Source: Trifolium pratense (lineage: Eukaryota; Streptophyta; Magnoliopsida; Fabales; Fabaceae). From it: 64,000 nt of DNA. The position numbers and the translations under genes are program-made. The stretch is taken from contig NC_060065.1 in the NCBI RefSeq assembly GCF_020283565.1, forward strand, positions 44,814,409 to 44,878,408, written 5' to 3'. The notes beneath the pieces were generated by a model. That model was not told where the DNA came from and did not search any database. It saw only the letters and a program-made list of their open reading frames with translations. This document shows, one piece after another, positions 23,560-34,710 of the stretch. Position 1 is the first letter of the stretch; each line of letters begins with the position of its first letter.

Positions 23560-26500
23560 TGAAATGTGTAGCATGAAAATCACATGAAGTTGGTCTGTAT
23601 ATGTCGATTTTCAACTGGTCCTCCTTATCCTTAGTGAGATCAAACCTTAACCAAAGTCAGAGTGTAAACATACCAAAACTTTATTTCTGCAGAAAATATT
23701 CTTAAGCTTTATTTGAACTGAAGTGTGTCTATATTATAAAAGCATTAAAAATAACAAACTCCCACTAAAACTTAATATCACTTAATGACTTGACACCCAT
23801 ACGAGAAATATGCTCATAGAGCCTTTTTGGGTGAAAAACTTTAGTAAGCGGATCCGCAAATATGGAGTTTGTACCGATATGCTTTATAGACAACCGTTCA
23901 CTCTGAACTTAATCTTTAATAACAAGAACTTGATCTCTATATTCTTGAATTTGTCGAGTTCCTTGTTATTGAAAATAGAACTAATATTTTATTGTCACAA
24001 ATAACTTTAGTGGTGTTTCAATTCCTTATCCACTATGTGCAGCCCCGTGACAAAGTTCTATGATCAGATGCCTCATGATATGTTATCTTTGCATCCAACA
24101 AAATCGGAGTCAGTACACCAAATGATCTCAAAAAAAAAATAAAATCTGACCTCCAATACATGAGCATGTAGTCTTTTGTTCTCTTTAAATACTGTATGAC
24201 CCATTTGGCTGCTTCAAATGGTCTAATCTTAAATTTCTTAAATATCTGCCCAACATCCCAAAAATTGTACGCAATACCTGAACGCATACAAAACTGAATA
24301 TACATTAGACTCCCTACTACTTATCATAAGGAATCTTCTGCATTTACTTTTCTTTAAAGTTATTCATAGGGCACTGTTTGAGACTAAACTTGTCTCCCTT
24401 AGCCACATGGTTCAACGTCTTGTCATTGACAAACAAAACCAAGAAAATATATTTGCTCCCACACAACTCATGATATATACAATCATCAACCAAATTCACC
24501 TCAAAACCGAATGAGATGATCACTTGATGAATTTTGAAATACCATAATTGAGATGCTTACTTGAGTTCATATATGAATTTCTTAAATTTGCAAACCATAT
24601 ATTTTGAATCTTTTGAAACAAAATTTTCCGGCTGCACCATATACATTGTTTCATTAATGTTACCATTTAGAAACATTGTCTTTATATCCACCAGATGTAA
24701 CTCAAGTTCTAAATGTGTCACCAATGTCATTATGGTCCTAAAAGAGTCTTTCGAAAAAAACGAAAAGAAAGACTCTTTATAATCAATGCCTTCTTTATAT
24801 GTAAATCCTTTTGTGACAAGACGAGCTTTTTACCTCTCCACATCGCCTATCGAATCCCTCTTGGTCTTAAATTTTTATTTAAGACCAATGAGTTTCGCAC
24901 CTTATGGCAATGAGAAAATCCCAAATGTCATTGTCATTTATGGAATTTATCACTTTATTTAGGGCACCGATCTACCTTTGAGAGTTAGAACTTTTCATTG
25001 CTTGATGAAATCTGATTAGATCATCATCCATCATTCCAATGTTAACCTTATGTCCCTGGATAAATACAATATAATCATCTATTGTATTTCTATTTTCTCT
25101 CGTGGATCTCCTGAATGACATATGTTCTTGAGGTGTAAGAGTTTGTTCATATGGAACAATTTCTTGTATGGAGAGTTAAACACCTGTGGAAATATCAATA
25201 TATTCCTCCATAACCATATCTCCCCCTGCAAACTCGACATCCTCAAAGAACTCCTGATAAAAAAATGAAATTTAATTGTGGGATCATAAAACATGTACCT
25301 TCTTCTCATTTGTATTATAAGGTCTTGCTTTAACCGGACATTAAGGGCATATGCTGCAGTTTTAATTGAATAAATTATTGGACGTTGTTCACCTGAATTG
25401 TTAAATCTACCATAGTATTTACCACCACGGTTAAACTTAACTCTTTTTGATTCTTTAGTCGAGTTGATTCACAACTCTAGCCTAAATAAAAATTGAATAT
25501 GTCCAATGACTTTCTTGTTTCATGAATGAGACAAATGATGCCATATACAAAATCGTCTTTGCACATTATAAATATTGTTTACCATTCCAAACAGCCGGAA
25601 AGAATGACACACAAATATCAATATTTATAAGTTCAAAGACATCCAAAGTCTCATTGGCCTCATATCTCCTTTATTGGTTTATTTTCCCTTTTCTGGAAAA
25701 CCTGAGTCTGAGATTTCACTTGACATAAGTCTCTTTATTCTCCATTTGGAGATGTCACCCAATATCTTGTGTCAAATGTACTTGAATTCTCATTGGTTAA
25801 TTAAATGAAGCAATTGTGTTAAATTGAATAGAGATTATTGTAACCTGACAAAGAACCAAAACCAACTAATTTTAAATTTTGAAATAATTTAAGTTTTCAT
25901 TCCCAAATAAACAAGAAAAAACCAAATAGGTTCAAAATAAAAATAGAACTTAATTTTTGTTTGAAAGACAGTGCAAAAATAGTTTCATCAAAATCCAAAT
26001 ACAATTTAGTCTTTATCAATAATCTAATTTTTTTTTTTTTTAATTGCCTCAACTTGAACTGTTTTGTCGTCAACCACATATAGATGTATCTTTCACCATC
26101 ACTTAGTTGCCGACAATTCATAAAACCTTACATAGGCACACTGTTGTTAGTTGTGACACCCGAATCTATCCAACATGTGTGTCTACATACCAAAGTTAAA
26201 TCAACCTTAAAACAAACCAGATAAGAAATATACCTTCCCTTAACATGTCATGTTTGACAGTTAAAGTAATATTTCTTTTCCCTTTAGTTCCACAAAAAAA
26301 ACAACTATCGTTACCTGATTTAAATTATTTATGTTGTTGTTCCTTTTGAGACACTTTATCTGCAGTTTATCCTTATACTTTATTGAATTAAGGTTTTCCA
26401 AAAAAAAAAAAACATAGGTATATCAAACTTTTCGTTATTGAAAAACCTCTTTTCAAATTTCCTTAATGAAAACTGTTACCGTATTTATCTTTTCAGATAG

Positions 26501-26656
26501 TCTGCCCTAGAATGTTCCCATAGTGGCATTCCTTATGATCATCGAACATATGCAATTTGACCTCTCCCACCTTCCAATTTCCCTCTTTTGTTTAGAGGTA
26601 CTCTCATCCGTACGAGGTGAGGGAGAATCAATCCTTAACGCAACGTCGAGATCCAT
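23560..26656 (-). pseudogene. degenerate Copia gag-pol
   Basis: Reading the minus strand downstream from 26656: a gag start region (MDLDVALRIDSPSPRTDES, later KWERSN-like) with stops; a zinc-knuckle trace near 26270-26310; protease signature CWIDSGVTT near 26160-26180; the pre-integrase phrase QLSDGERYIY near 26100; an inter-domain RRSTRE-like phrase near 25110; RNase H-side phrases AAKWVIQYLKRTKDYML (24150-24230) and YHEASDH; and finally SMSIFLVWVSSH (about 23800). Frame changes and stops break every domain, and large parts of integrase and RT are not recognisable. No functional product is expected. Confidence 0.8.
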
Positions 26657-28174
26657 ACTTCAAGAACTATCAAAAGATTTACTTTCTAGAACTTGAAGTT
26701 TGAGCCATTTAACTAAATTGACGTTGAAAGTAAACTTCAACATGTTATTCATAACTGAAGAGAGAACAAAAAAACAAGCAAAATATGCTCAAATAAGCTT
26801 TAAAATAAAAGTAATTTTAAATTCAAATAAAGATAAATCCCATTACAAGATATCGGGAATCCATTAACATTCTATCTTTGGACAAAATATTAACTTTTCA
26901 GTGATACCTTGGCGTAGTAATCAAACACTGATAATAAAAAAACATGTCAAATAACAAATTTTCCTTTGGGCCAATTTATTATTCACACGTAAAACCGAAT
27001 AATTATCACACGTTTATCACCACAGTTGCACTTATAATTCTGTAAAATAGTTACCTTCCTTTGGGCCGGTTAAATATTCACATAAGTTACAAGCACACAA
27101 CCTTTTGTATTTCAAAATAAATTAATCTCCACAAAAGAGGTTACTTTGGCAACGTTATGTTTCAATCAACTTATTTTAAAATACATATCCTTAAACTGTC
27201 CAATATTTGAATTTAAAATACTTACCAAAATGATAACCAAATTTGCAAGTATAAGAACACAACTTGCAATTTCCATAACTGTACTTGAGTCTTGTTCCAA
27301 TTTCTTTACATATTTGAAAAAGAATAGAACAAGATTTCTGTATGGCACTAGAAGAAAAATTGAAACCCATAAAAGTTATAGAAAATCGCAATCAATTCTT
27401 ATTGAATTGAAACCAAATGACATAATATATGGGATCAATTTGAAGCAAAAGAAAATTGCAGCACATGTGAAACAAAACAAAGAATACCTTAACTTAAACT
27501 CTGTTTGTTTCATTCTGCAAAACTGAGAAAACGATAAGTGCATGCCATATACATCAATAGACTGGCACTGCCGTACATAACTGGAAAACTGAATTCTAAA
27601 GTAAGGATTCTCATGAAATTAAAACGGCAGCCCACAAACAAAGTTGAATCCTCATCATAAAAACAAAACTAGAACAAGATTTCTGTATGGCATCAAAAGT
27701 AGAAAAAACTAAAACCTTTAAAACCAAAAGAGGACCTTAGCTTAAAATACATCAGTTTGTTTCATTATTGCAGAAACTAAAGAAAAAAAGGCACAAATAA
27801 CGTATCACTGATTGGTTTGTTAATCACAAACAGCATATAATGACGCAGACCTTACAATTTATTTCTTAAGATCATATGATGAAAAAAATAAACCAAATCA
27901 AAATTGGGGCCGAATGGAACATCCAGAACATAATGGATATCACAAAAAAGGGAACCGAAATTCCCAAACGGTAGCATAAGAAAATTTTATCCTGAAAAGC
28001 ATAAACCTATAATACGATACTGTGCAATATTAGAATAATTGCACATCGCAATCCAAATTAAACGGAAACCGAAAAACAGAATTCAACTAAATTCAATCCA
28101 AAAACAGAAGATGAGCATACTGAATTATATGAAATTATAATGAAACCTTATTTTCTCAATGATTAAACATGAGT

Positions 28175-28187
28175 GGCTCTGATACCA
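28175..28187 (-). promoter_or_regulatory. primer-binding site (initiator-Met tRNA)
   Basis: TGGTATCAGAGCC on the minus strand, two bases from the 5' LTR: a perfect match to the usual plant Copia minus-strand primer site. Confidence 0.9.
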
Positions 28188-28189
28188 CT

Positions 28190-28668
28190 TGTTAGAACTC
28201 AATTGATTCATAAATCCTAGAGTCGATCATGTTAATCATTAAGAAATAAAACATAATCATAAGCGGAAGCGTACCTGAGTTTGAGTTCTCCATATGTGAT
28301 GATCAAAGGTCACGGGTATGTGTGATCTTCCAACTGTAGAATTCCTTATTGGCTCCTGAAACCTCTTCTGATGGGGATGAAGAGAGAACTTTTGACTGAG
28401 CGCCGTTTTCACGTTATTTCTCCAGTTGGGGACCATAACCCTTATAAATAACCTTAGGGTTATTTCTTAGTTTTCAATATTCTAATTTGGCCCCTCATCA
28501 AATTAGATATTGACTTATGGTATCTACACAATAAATTACCTTTCATGATATTTATGCTTTTAGCCATAGACTTATTATTAATTATTAATTAGACCACTGA
28601 TGCTTTGGCTAATTACATAATGGCCCTAACACATGTAATATTACTATTGTGACCCAAAAATCCTAACA
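28190..28668 (-). repeat. 5' LTR of the decayed Copia element
   Basis: 479 bp, identical by eye to 22874-23352. The outer flank begins GAATA, matching the left flank. Confidence 0.92.
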
Positions 28669-30251
28669 GAATATCCTTCACGAAGAGAGAGTCAAGGATC
28701 AACCACGGGTAGGACAAAGCAACAAGATGACCTCCAATTCCTCGGATCCTTCGAAACCCAACACGACACCCCAACAAACTCTACCGGTTCCAGAATAAAG
28801 TAGGATGGATACCCTACTCGTAAAAAGAACAGGGGGAGCCAGAGTTTTTCCCTAGAAACCACTTTCAAAATAAATGTTTCACTCTATCGACCAGATACTC
28901 GACAGAAAATATCCCTTCCGAAAGAAAAAAAAATCATTTAATTTTGAGATTTCCAGATAGTCTACACAATAGTTTGCCAAATTAACAATCACCAAAATCT
29001 ATTTTTTCTACCCATGTTCATGCATAAGAAAACCTAAAAGAACCTAAAACACTACGAGGAGACAATCGGGATTTGTAGTAGTGGAAATAACAAGCAGTAA
29101 CACGTTGTAATCAATTTCGATCATTGATTTTATATCAGACGGTTTATATTACGAAAACACTGAAATAATCCTAACCATTAATAAAAATCGAACGGTTGAT
29201 GCTGTAACTCGCATTGACAGAAAATCTCTTTCATTGTTTTTGTGGGTTCTTTTGTTCTTTCTGATTTGATTGCAATTTGTTTCTGTTCTTTTTGCCTTCA
29301 TTGCATTTTCTTTACTATTCATCGCACAACCTCTTCATCCATATTCCATACTACAACATTGTTCACCAAAACAGTACTTGATGTTCAACAATACGAAAGT
29401 ATTGTTACAATGTTACAATAATCAATGTTCATATTCGTTCGTTTGCCACTGTTCATCTATATGATTGACATGTTCATCTGTATGCTCAGAGACGGATCAG
29501 GGGGGTGGCAAGCAGTGGCCATGGCCCCCCTACCTGTCTTACTTATACATAGTACATATATGTTGTTATCATATGAAAAATATATTTCAACCCAATGTCA
29601 ACTCTAATTTTTAAATACTTGGTATTATTATATTATACCTACATTTTCTATTTAATATTTATATTATATAAATAAAAATTAGTTTAAATAAAAATCAAAC
29701 TTATAATAAATTATTATTTACAATTTATTTACGTTAATAAAATAGAAAATATAGATCACACAACGCGCTTGTTTAGCCGCTAGTAAAAATTTAATTGGAT
29801 ATTTAGTCAAAAAAAAAAGAATTTAATTGGATATGCTACGTACGAAAGTTAAAAATGTTATACTATCCAACAATTATAAGCGTTGGACTTTTAAAAACTT
29901 ATATAACCCTTTGATTAAGTTTATTTATTATTTAATAAGTTAAGAACATCTAGACATGAAGAAAAAATTAGACATCTCTAGTCACCTTCATCTTATCTTA
30001 TGCCCTATATAATTAAATTTATTTCAAAAATCATATAAGCAAATAGGGTTCGATTTATGGTTCTTATGTATGAAAAACTTGGGTGAAAGGGAAGAACTAA
30101 CCTTGTATTTCATAGATTCCCCGATAGGGATGAGTCAGTGTTAAACGACGGTAGAAATTTCACACTTATAACATGGTAACAAAAAAAATCACATCGAGTG
30201 TAAACAAAAATAATATATATAAATAACATTCAGCTAGGCATCATTAGTGAA
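28669..30251. other. no gene seen; weak transposon ends
   Basis: At 29063-29082 the stretch ends GGGATTTGTAGTAGTG, which inverted is CACTACTACAAATCCC, a plausible CACTA-type terminus. At about 29490 a GACGGATCAGGGGGGTGGC..GCCATGGCCCCCC phrase is typical of a common plant transposon end. Short open frames here have no recognisable domain. Confidence 0.4.
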
Positions 30252-30504
30252 TGTTAAGAACTCCCACATCAGATGTAAGTTGGTCTGGACAAGGGTTTAT
30301 AAGTAAGAGACAATCCTCACATTACAAGCTGATTTTGTAAGGATGAGTTATGTCAAACACCTATCATTTATATCCACGCATCAAACCCAATAATGCTGGA
30401 CATGAGGAAGTGTGTTAAAAAATCTCATATCAGATGTGAGTTGACCTGGACAAGAGTTTAAAAGTAAGAATCATTCCTCACCTTACAAGAATTTGTATCG
30501 TTTT
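30252..30504 (+). mobile_element. decayed TRIM, relative of 11549-11889
   Basis: Two direct repeats starting TGTTAAGAACTCCCACATC (30252) and TGTTAAAAAATCTCATATC (about 30412) surround a shortened core with ATCATTTATATCCACGCATC and GCTGGACATGAGGAAGTG, matching the core of the intact TRIM. The primer site is lost by deletion. Plus orientation. Confidence 0.7.
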
Positions 30505-31532
30505 CTTACAAACCTTTGGATATATAAGTAATAAAATGGTGTAAATATTTCTAGCCACACTAAAGAGTGTATGTATTGTAATTGAAAGTCGTAACATAAA
30601 ATATAAATAAATAATCTATCAAAATAAATAGCCAATAAAAAAATTCAGTACAGCAGAAAATATAATAAAAATAAGACATCTTGAACAATAAAAAAAAATA
30701 AAAATAGAATTATTATTTTTTGACTAAATAGAAGATATTCATTCATTCATATTGAGAATAGTAGATCGATATAATACAAATTAAAAATCGCTAAAAACAT
30801 AAAGGATGAATGCGAACAAACTCACAACATCCGTGTTGATAGCATAAAATCACATATTACATAAGCCTACATATTTGACTATATTGAAGTGTCTGGAATA
30901 TTCACGTCTCCGAATCTCTAGCATTGATGACACAAAAGTCATTGATTGGATCTGCATTGAATAAAACTTAATCCTACAACCTCAAACAAATGATATTTGT
31001 ATGATATTTTGCTTTCTTGGAACACAATAAAAGTAATATAACCAACGTTTCCTAGCAATAAGTTTCACACAATTAATTATACTACGAAATTATTATATGC
31101 ACGTGCACGTAGACTTAGTCTTGTTGTTAAATCAATGTGTATTATTGAATGATCTTTTGCAGAAAAATATAAAAAATTCAAAATTCATACTATTTTCCAA
31201 ACTTGATTTTTATGTTGAGATTTTTGTTACTTTTATCATATCTTTTGAAATTAAAAAATTCAAATGTAGTTCTTCTTATTTTGAAAAATTCTAAAGTTTT
31301 TGAAAGAAACGTTTTAGAGTATTCTAATCAAGTTTGTAAAAAATTATTCAAAAATTTAAATGTATAAAGATAATTAAATAATCTTTTAAAATTTGGAAAA
31401 TAGTATGGACTAAAACTGCATGTATTAAAAGTTTCTAGGAAAAAAAAACAAAATATGATCACTTGAGAGGGACCAAAAAATTATTTAACCGAAAATTATA
31501 GAAAATGGTGTCTTTGACATGTTAAGAGTCCT
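30505..31532. other. no gene seen
   Basis: AT-rich noncoding DNA. No recognisable element ends. Confidence 0.5.
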
Positions 31533-31839
31533 AAATTTGGAGTTACAAAGAGATTAATTATCATTTTAGTGAAGGTTTGTCCAAATCAATTATTGTATGG
31601 AACTACTACTGATATTTTTGTCATGTCTCTCACCCCGTAGCTCATTTTTCAATAGTATTTACATGTCCGGAAACTAACGAAATTACCCTTGTTGTCATTT
31701 AAATTTCGTTAAATTTGGAGTTACGATGTGTTTGGTAGACGATGTTGAATTTGAAGGTCATAAGTAGATTTCTGCAAATTAGTAATTGGACAGACCTTCA
31801 CTAAAACAGTAATTAATCTCTCTTTGTAACTCCAAATTT
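31533..31839. repeat. ~45-bp inverted repeat with ~215-bp spacer
   Basis: 31533-31576 (AAATTTGGAGTTACAAAG...) and 31794-31839 (...CTTTGTAACTCCAAATTT) are inverse complements with few mismatches. The right arm then takes part in a direct duplication (31795-32130). Confidence 0.7.
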
Positions 31840-32130
31840 AGTGGGGTTTGATTATGTGGAAAGCTAACTCGATTATGGTCATTTCGGTATCCTTTTGGTG
31901 AATTATTGATCCAAATTGAGTTGTGTGCGAAACTTTGAAGTTGTGACACGAAAGCAGATTTTGTGCAGAATTTTGGGGGACATACCTTCACTAAAATGGT
32001 AATTAATCAAGATAACTCGATTACGGTCATTTTGATATCTGTTTGGTGAATTATTGATCCAAATTGAATTGTGTGCGAAACTTTGAAGTTGTGACTCAAA
32101 AGCAGAATTTTAGGGGGGGCTAAATCCAAA
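31795..32130. repeat. direct duplication of ~150-190 bp
   Basis: The phrases CCTTCACTAAAA..GTAATTAAT, then AACTCGATTA.GGTCATTT, GGTGAATTATTGATCC and GTGTGCGAAACTTTGAAG, occur in the same order at 31795-31980 and 31985-32130. The first copy contains about 42 extra bases. It ends in a GGGGGG-rich patch. No coding meaning found. Confidence 0.75.
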
Positions 32131-32862
32131 AAATTATAAAACAGGGGGTAAAAGTCCGCATTTTAAAATATAGGGTGTAAAATTTCGATTTAATCAAAAT
32201 AAAGAGGGCAAAACTGCATTTAAGAAGAAAAAAAAACTTGACACATTCCTAAAAGACAGGAATGAAAGTACAAAAACAAAAATACCTATTGATGTCCACC
32301 AATAGCTTTCTAGTACTGACCAAAGTCATCGTTTAGGAAAATTATAATAGTACATGCGATGCTCTTTGTTTTATTTTTTTTTTATAATAGTACATGGGAT
32401 GCTTAACAATATATCCACACATGCACATATACAAAATTTGACAAAATATAAAAAAAACTTATTAATATTCCGTCAAAAAATTAAGAAAGCAATTATTAAT
32501 CATGGATTTGAAACAAATAAAGGGAAAGTTACAAAGACATTTATTTTTGGAACATAATGGTTTTTTTGTTTACAATAGAGTCGAAGATAGAACTTACGAC
32601 ATCTAGCATACTACTCAAACCTCTTACTACTAAATCACATCTAGTGACTTTTTGGAACATAATGTTACAAAGGATAAAAATTTATTAAATAAGAGAAATA
32701 TCTCTTATTAAATAAGAGAAATAGAGAGTGATTTAATTTTTATATATAGGCAGTATAGTTTTTTTTATACTGACTACAAATCAAACCAATATATGTGTGA
32801 CTTTAGAATGATTTGAGGGCAGTGTAAAAAAAACTTTAAACTTACCATGTATATAGATTAAA
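32131..32862. other. no gene seen; downstream flank of EF-hand gene 2
   Basis: From about 32335 the words GGAAAATTATAA, AAAGACATTTATTTTTGGA, AAGAGAAATAGAG and GTGATTTAAT parallel the flank of EF-hand gene 1 (about 9340-9700), showing that the duplication extends at least 500 bases 3' of the genes. A 7-fold T run and a TATA-like word are incidental. Confidence 0.45.
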
Positions 32863-33213
32863 TCATATTACTTTAGGATCCACACCTTGATGAGTAATTG
32901 TATTGCAAATTTTAGGTCCATCCTTTAAACATGGACTCAACCTAAACATGAGAATGCAAAACTCCATTTGATTTAAAGCACCATCTCCATCCAAATCACC
33001 TTCCTTTAGCATGCACAAGAGCTCATCATCCCTAACCTCCAAACCAAGCATGAAACAATTCATCTTCAAGCTCTCAAATGTTATAAGACCTTTGTTAACA
33101 TCCATGAGCAAACGAAACCCGTAGCAAAGTTCTCCTATAAACCCTTCTGCTCCTAAATGTGCAAACATGGAGGGAAAGTAGTCTTCAAAATCCATACCAA
33201 AATCCAATTCCAT
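32863..33213 (-). CDS. single-EF-hand calcium-binding protein, PBP1/KIC-like (copy 2)
   Basis: Intronless, 116 residues, aligned with copy 1 (9913-10260) through residue 104 without a gap and differing at a minority of positions. The EF-hand loop DLDGDGALNQME (residues 73-84) is unchanged, as are the degenerate first hand and the FCILMFRLSP signature. Substitutions cluster around residues 17-31 (FAHLG, GELCYG) and in the C-terminal tail, which diverges after KIC. The upstream leader is conserved with copy 1, but the promoter differs: copy 1 has TATATAAT, here the minus strand reads TATATTATTGTATGG at a similar place. The frame is intact, so it is probably functional; the role is inferred from family as a cytosolic or nuclear Ca2+ sensor. 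Confidence 0.83.
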   Translation of the reverse strand: MELDFGMDFEDYFPSMFAHLGAEGFIGELCYGFRLLMDVNKGLITFESLKMNCFMLGLEVRDDELLCMLKEGDLDGDGALNQMEFCILMFRLSPCLKDGPKICNTITHQGVDPKVI

Positions 33214-33429
33214 GTGGAAAGTGCAAATAAAACTTCAAGTAGAAGTTGATAATAGTAACAATGTGAAAGGGGATAATGGTAGCTTATGCTAGAAGGGTAT
33301 GTTATGTGCTTCTGGTATACCATACAATAATATACGGTTTTTGAGTAAAAGAATAGTTAGGACGTTTAGGGTTCCTTTCAAATATAGAAAATGTGGTCCA
33401 TAACTTATTTTCGACTCAAAATGTGGTCC

Positions 33430-33830
33430 ATATATATATATATATATATATAAGTCTTATTTTCGCATCCCTTGAGTCTTGCACGCGCCCCCGACCTTCC
33501 AGTTATACCCCCTCGTGCGAGTCTATCAATATCAAAAACTAGGGAAAAATAGTTTGCATCCTAGAATGCTAACTCAGTTCGCATCCTAGGATACAAAGCT
33601 TATAAAATCTAATATTTTTGTATCTCTCGCTCTTCATTCGCCCCTATTTTATAAGGTTCGCATTCTAGAATGCGAACTTTTTTTTTTCTCCAGATTTTAC
33701 GCCCCTTGAGTTCGCTGCTTAAGTAGCGAGAGAATATTTTTGAAACTTTCGAGAGCGAACGAGAACTTCCAGAGAGTGCGAAAAGAAGAAGTCTATATAA
33801 GTTAGAATCGGTTAACACATGCGGAAAATT
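33430..33830. repeat. region with recurrent GTTCGCATYCTAG palindromes
   Basis: After a short (AT)n the words TTTGCATCCTAGAATGC, GTTCGCATCCTAGGATAC and a perfect 22-bp palindrome (33656-33677, starting GTTCGCATTC) recur within 140 bases. GC-rich for the window. No gene. Confidence 0.6.
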
Positions 33831-34205
33831 TTAATTTAAGACTAAATTTAAAACGTCTATTTTATTTAAGGAAAAAGCTAACATATAGGGCATATGTTAG
33901 TAATTTAAAAAAGGAAATATTTTATCATAATTTATTCATCTAATTTTATTTTTAAGTTTGAACACATATTAATTACATAAAATTTAAGAAAATATTTCTA
34001 CTTTTGAATTTTTTAAAGACACATGTTTGCAAGACCCTTTATTTAATTAAAAGGCTCGTGATAAATCCGCAAATTTTATTTCTTGAGAATCCTTTCGTTC
34101 AATCACATACTTTTATTTATTTCTCAATCATTGAAAAACTCAAATTGTAAGAAACATGGTCTCGTGGCTCGTACCATGACTCATGTGATATTCCTTATTC
34201 TTCTG

Positions 34206-34423
34206 CTCCTTCCGATGCATAACTTAGACGATGAATATTTGTAATTGTATAATAGTAAAAATTATAAAAATTTGATATTTTAAAAATACACATCGAAACG
34301 AATCTAACAACATTTTATATGCTAATATTTGTTTTTGTTTATTAGTAGAAAAATATAGTCAAAATAATATATGTGAATAGTGCACAACAGTCAACTGTGT
34401 TACTCAATTTGAAATGGAGGGAG
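34206..34423. mobile_element. degraded Stowaway-type MITE, relative of 7641-7897
   Basis: It shares CGATGCATAACTT.GACGA, ATAGTAAAAATTATAAAAA, TTATATGCTAATATTTG and GTGCAC.ACAGTCAACTGTGT in order with the element at 7641-7897. The right end GGAGGGAG-TA is kept; the left end is eroded. Confidence 0.75.
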
Positions 34424-34710
34424 TATGATTAATATTTTATTCTCTACCACACACAATTTTTTTTTGGTCTGCATCTCAATTGTATGAATCCTGTTCATGA
34501 AAACAATTTATGCAAAATTTATAAGAAAACAATCCGAATTGGAGAGGAAGTAGTGAATCTAGGATTTTAGGAATATTTTAGGTGTGACAATTAAATTTAT
34601 GAATCCTGTACTTTGTTGTTAAGTCATAATTCTCCCTTGATATTTTAATTTCCAAATTTGAACCCTAAAAAAATATTAAACAGAGATGGGGATGTAATTA
34701 AAGCATTGGT

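Larger units (their letters stand above)
22874..28668 (-). mobile_element. Copia LTR retrotransposon, identical LTRs but decayed body
   Basis: The element is 5795 bp with 479-bp LTRs at 22874-23352 and 28190-28668, which I find identical by eye, and a perfect 5-bp target duplication GAATA on both sides. Orientation is minus: the primer site TGGTATCAGAGCC lies inside the right LTR and a short purine tract abuts the left LTR. The internal region keeps recognisable gag, protease, RT and RNase H fragments in the right order, but with many stops and frameshifts. About 1.5 kb next to the primer site (26700-28170) is noncoding and holds a partial tandem duplication. The contrast implies recent movement using proteins from another element. 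Confidence 0.9.

Noticed and set aside
27146..27526. 126-codon open frame on the plus strand
   Set aside because: It lies antisense in the noncoding part of the decayed Copia element, is low in complexity and has no recognisable motif.
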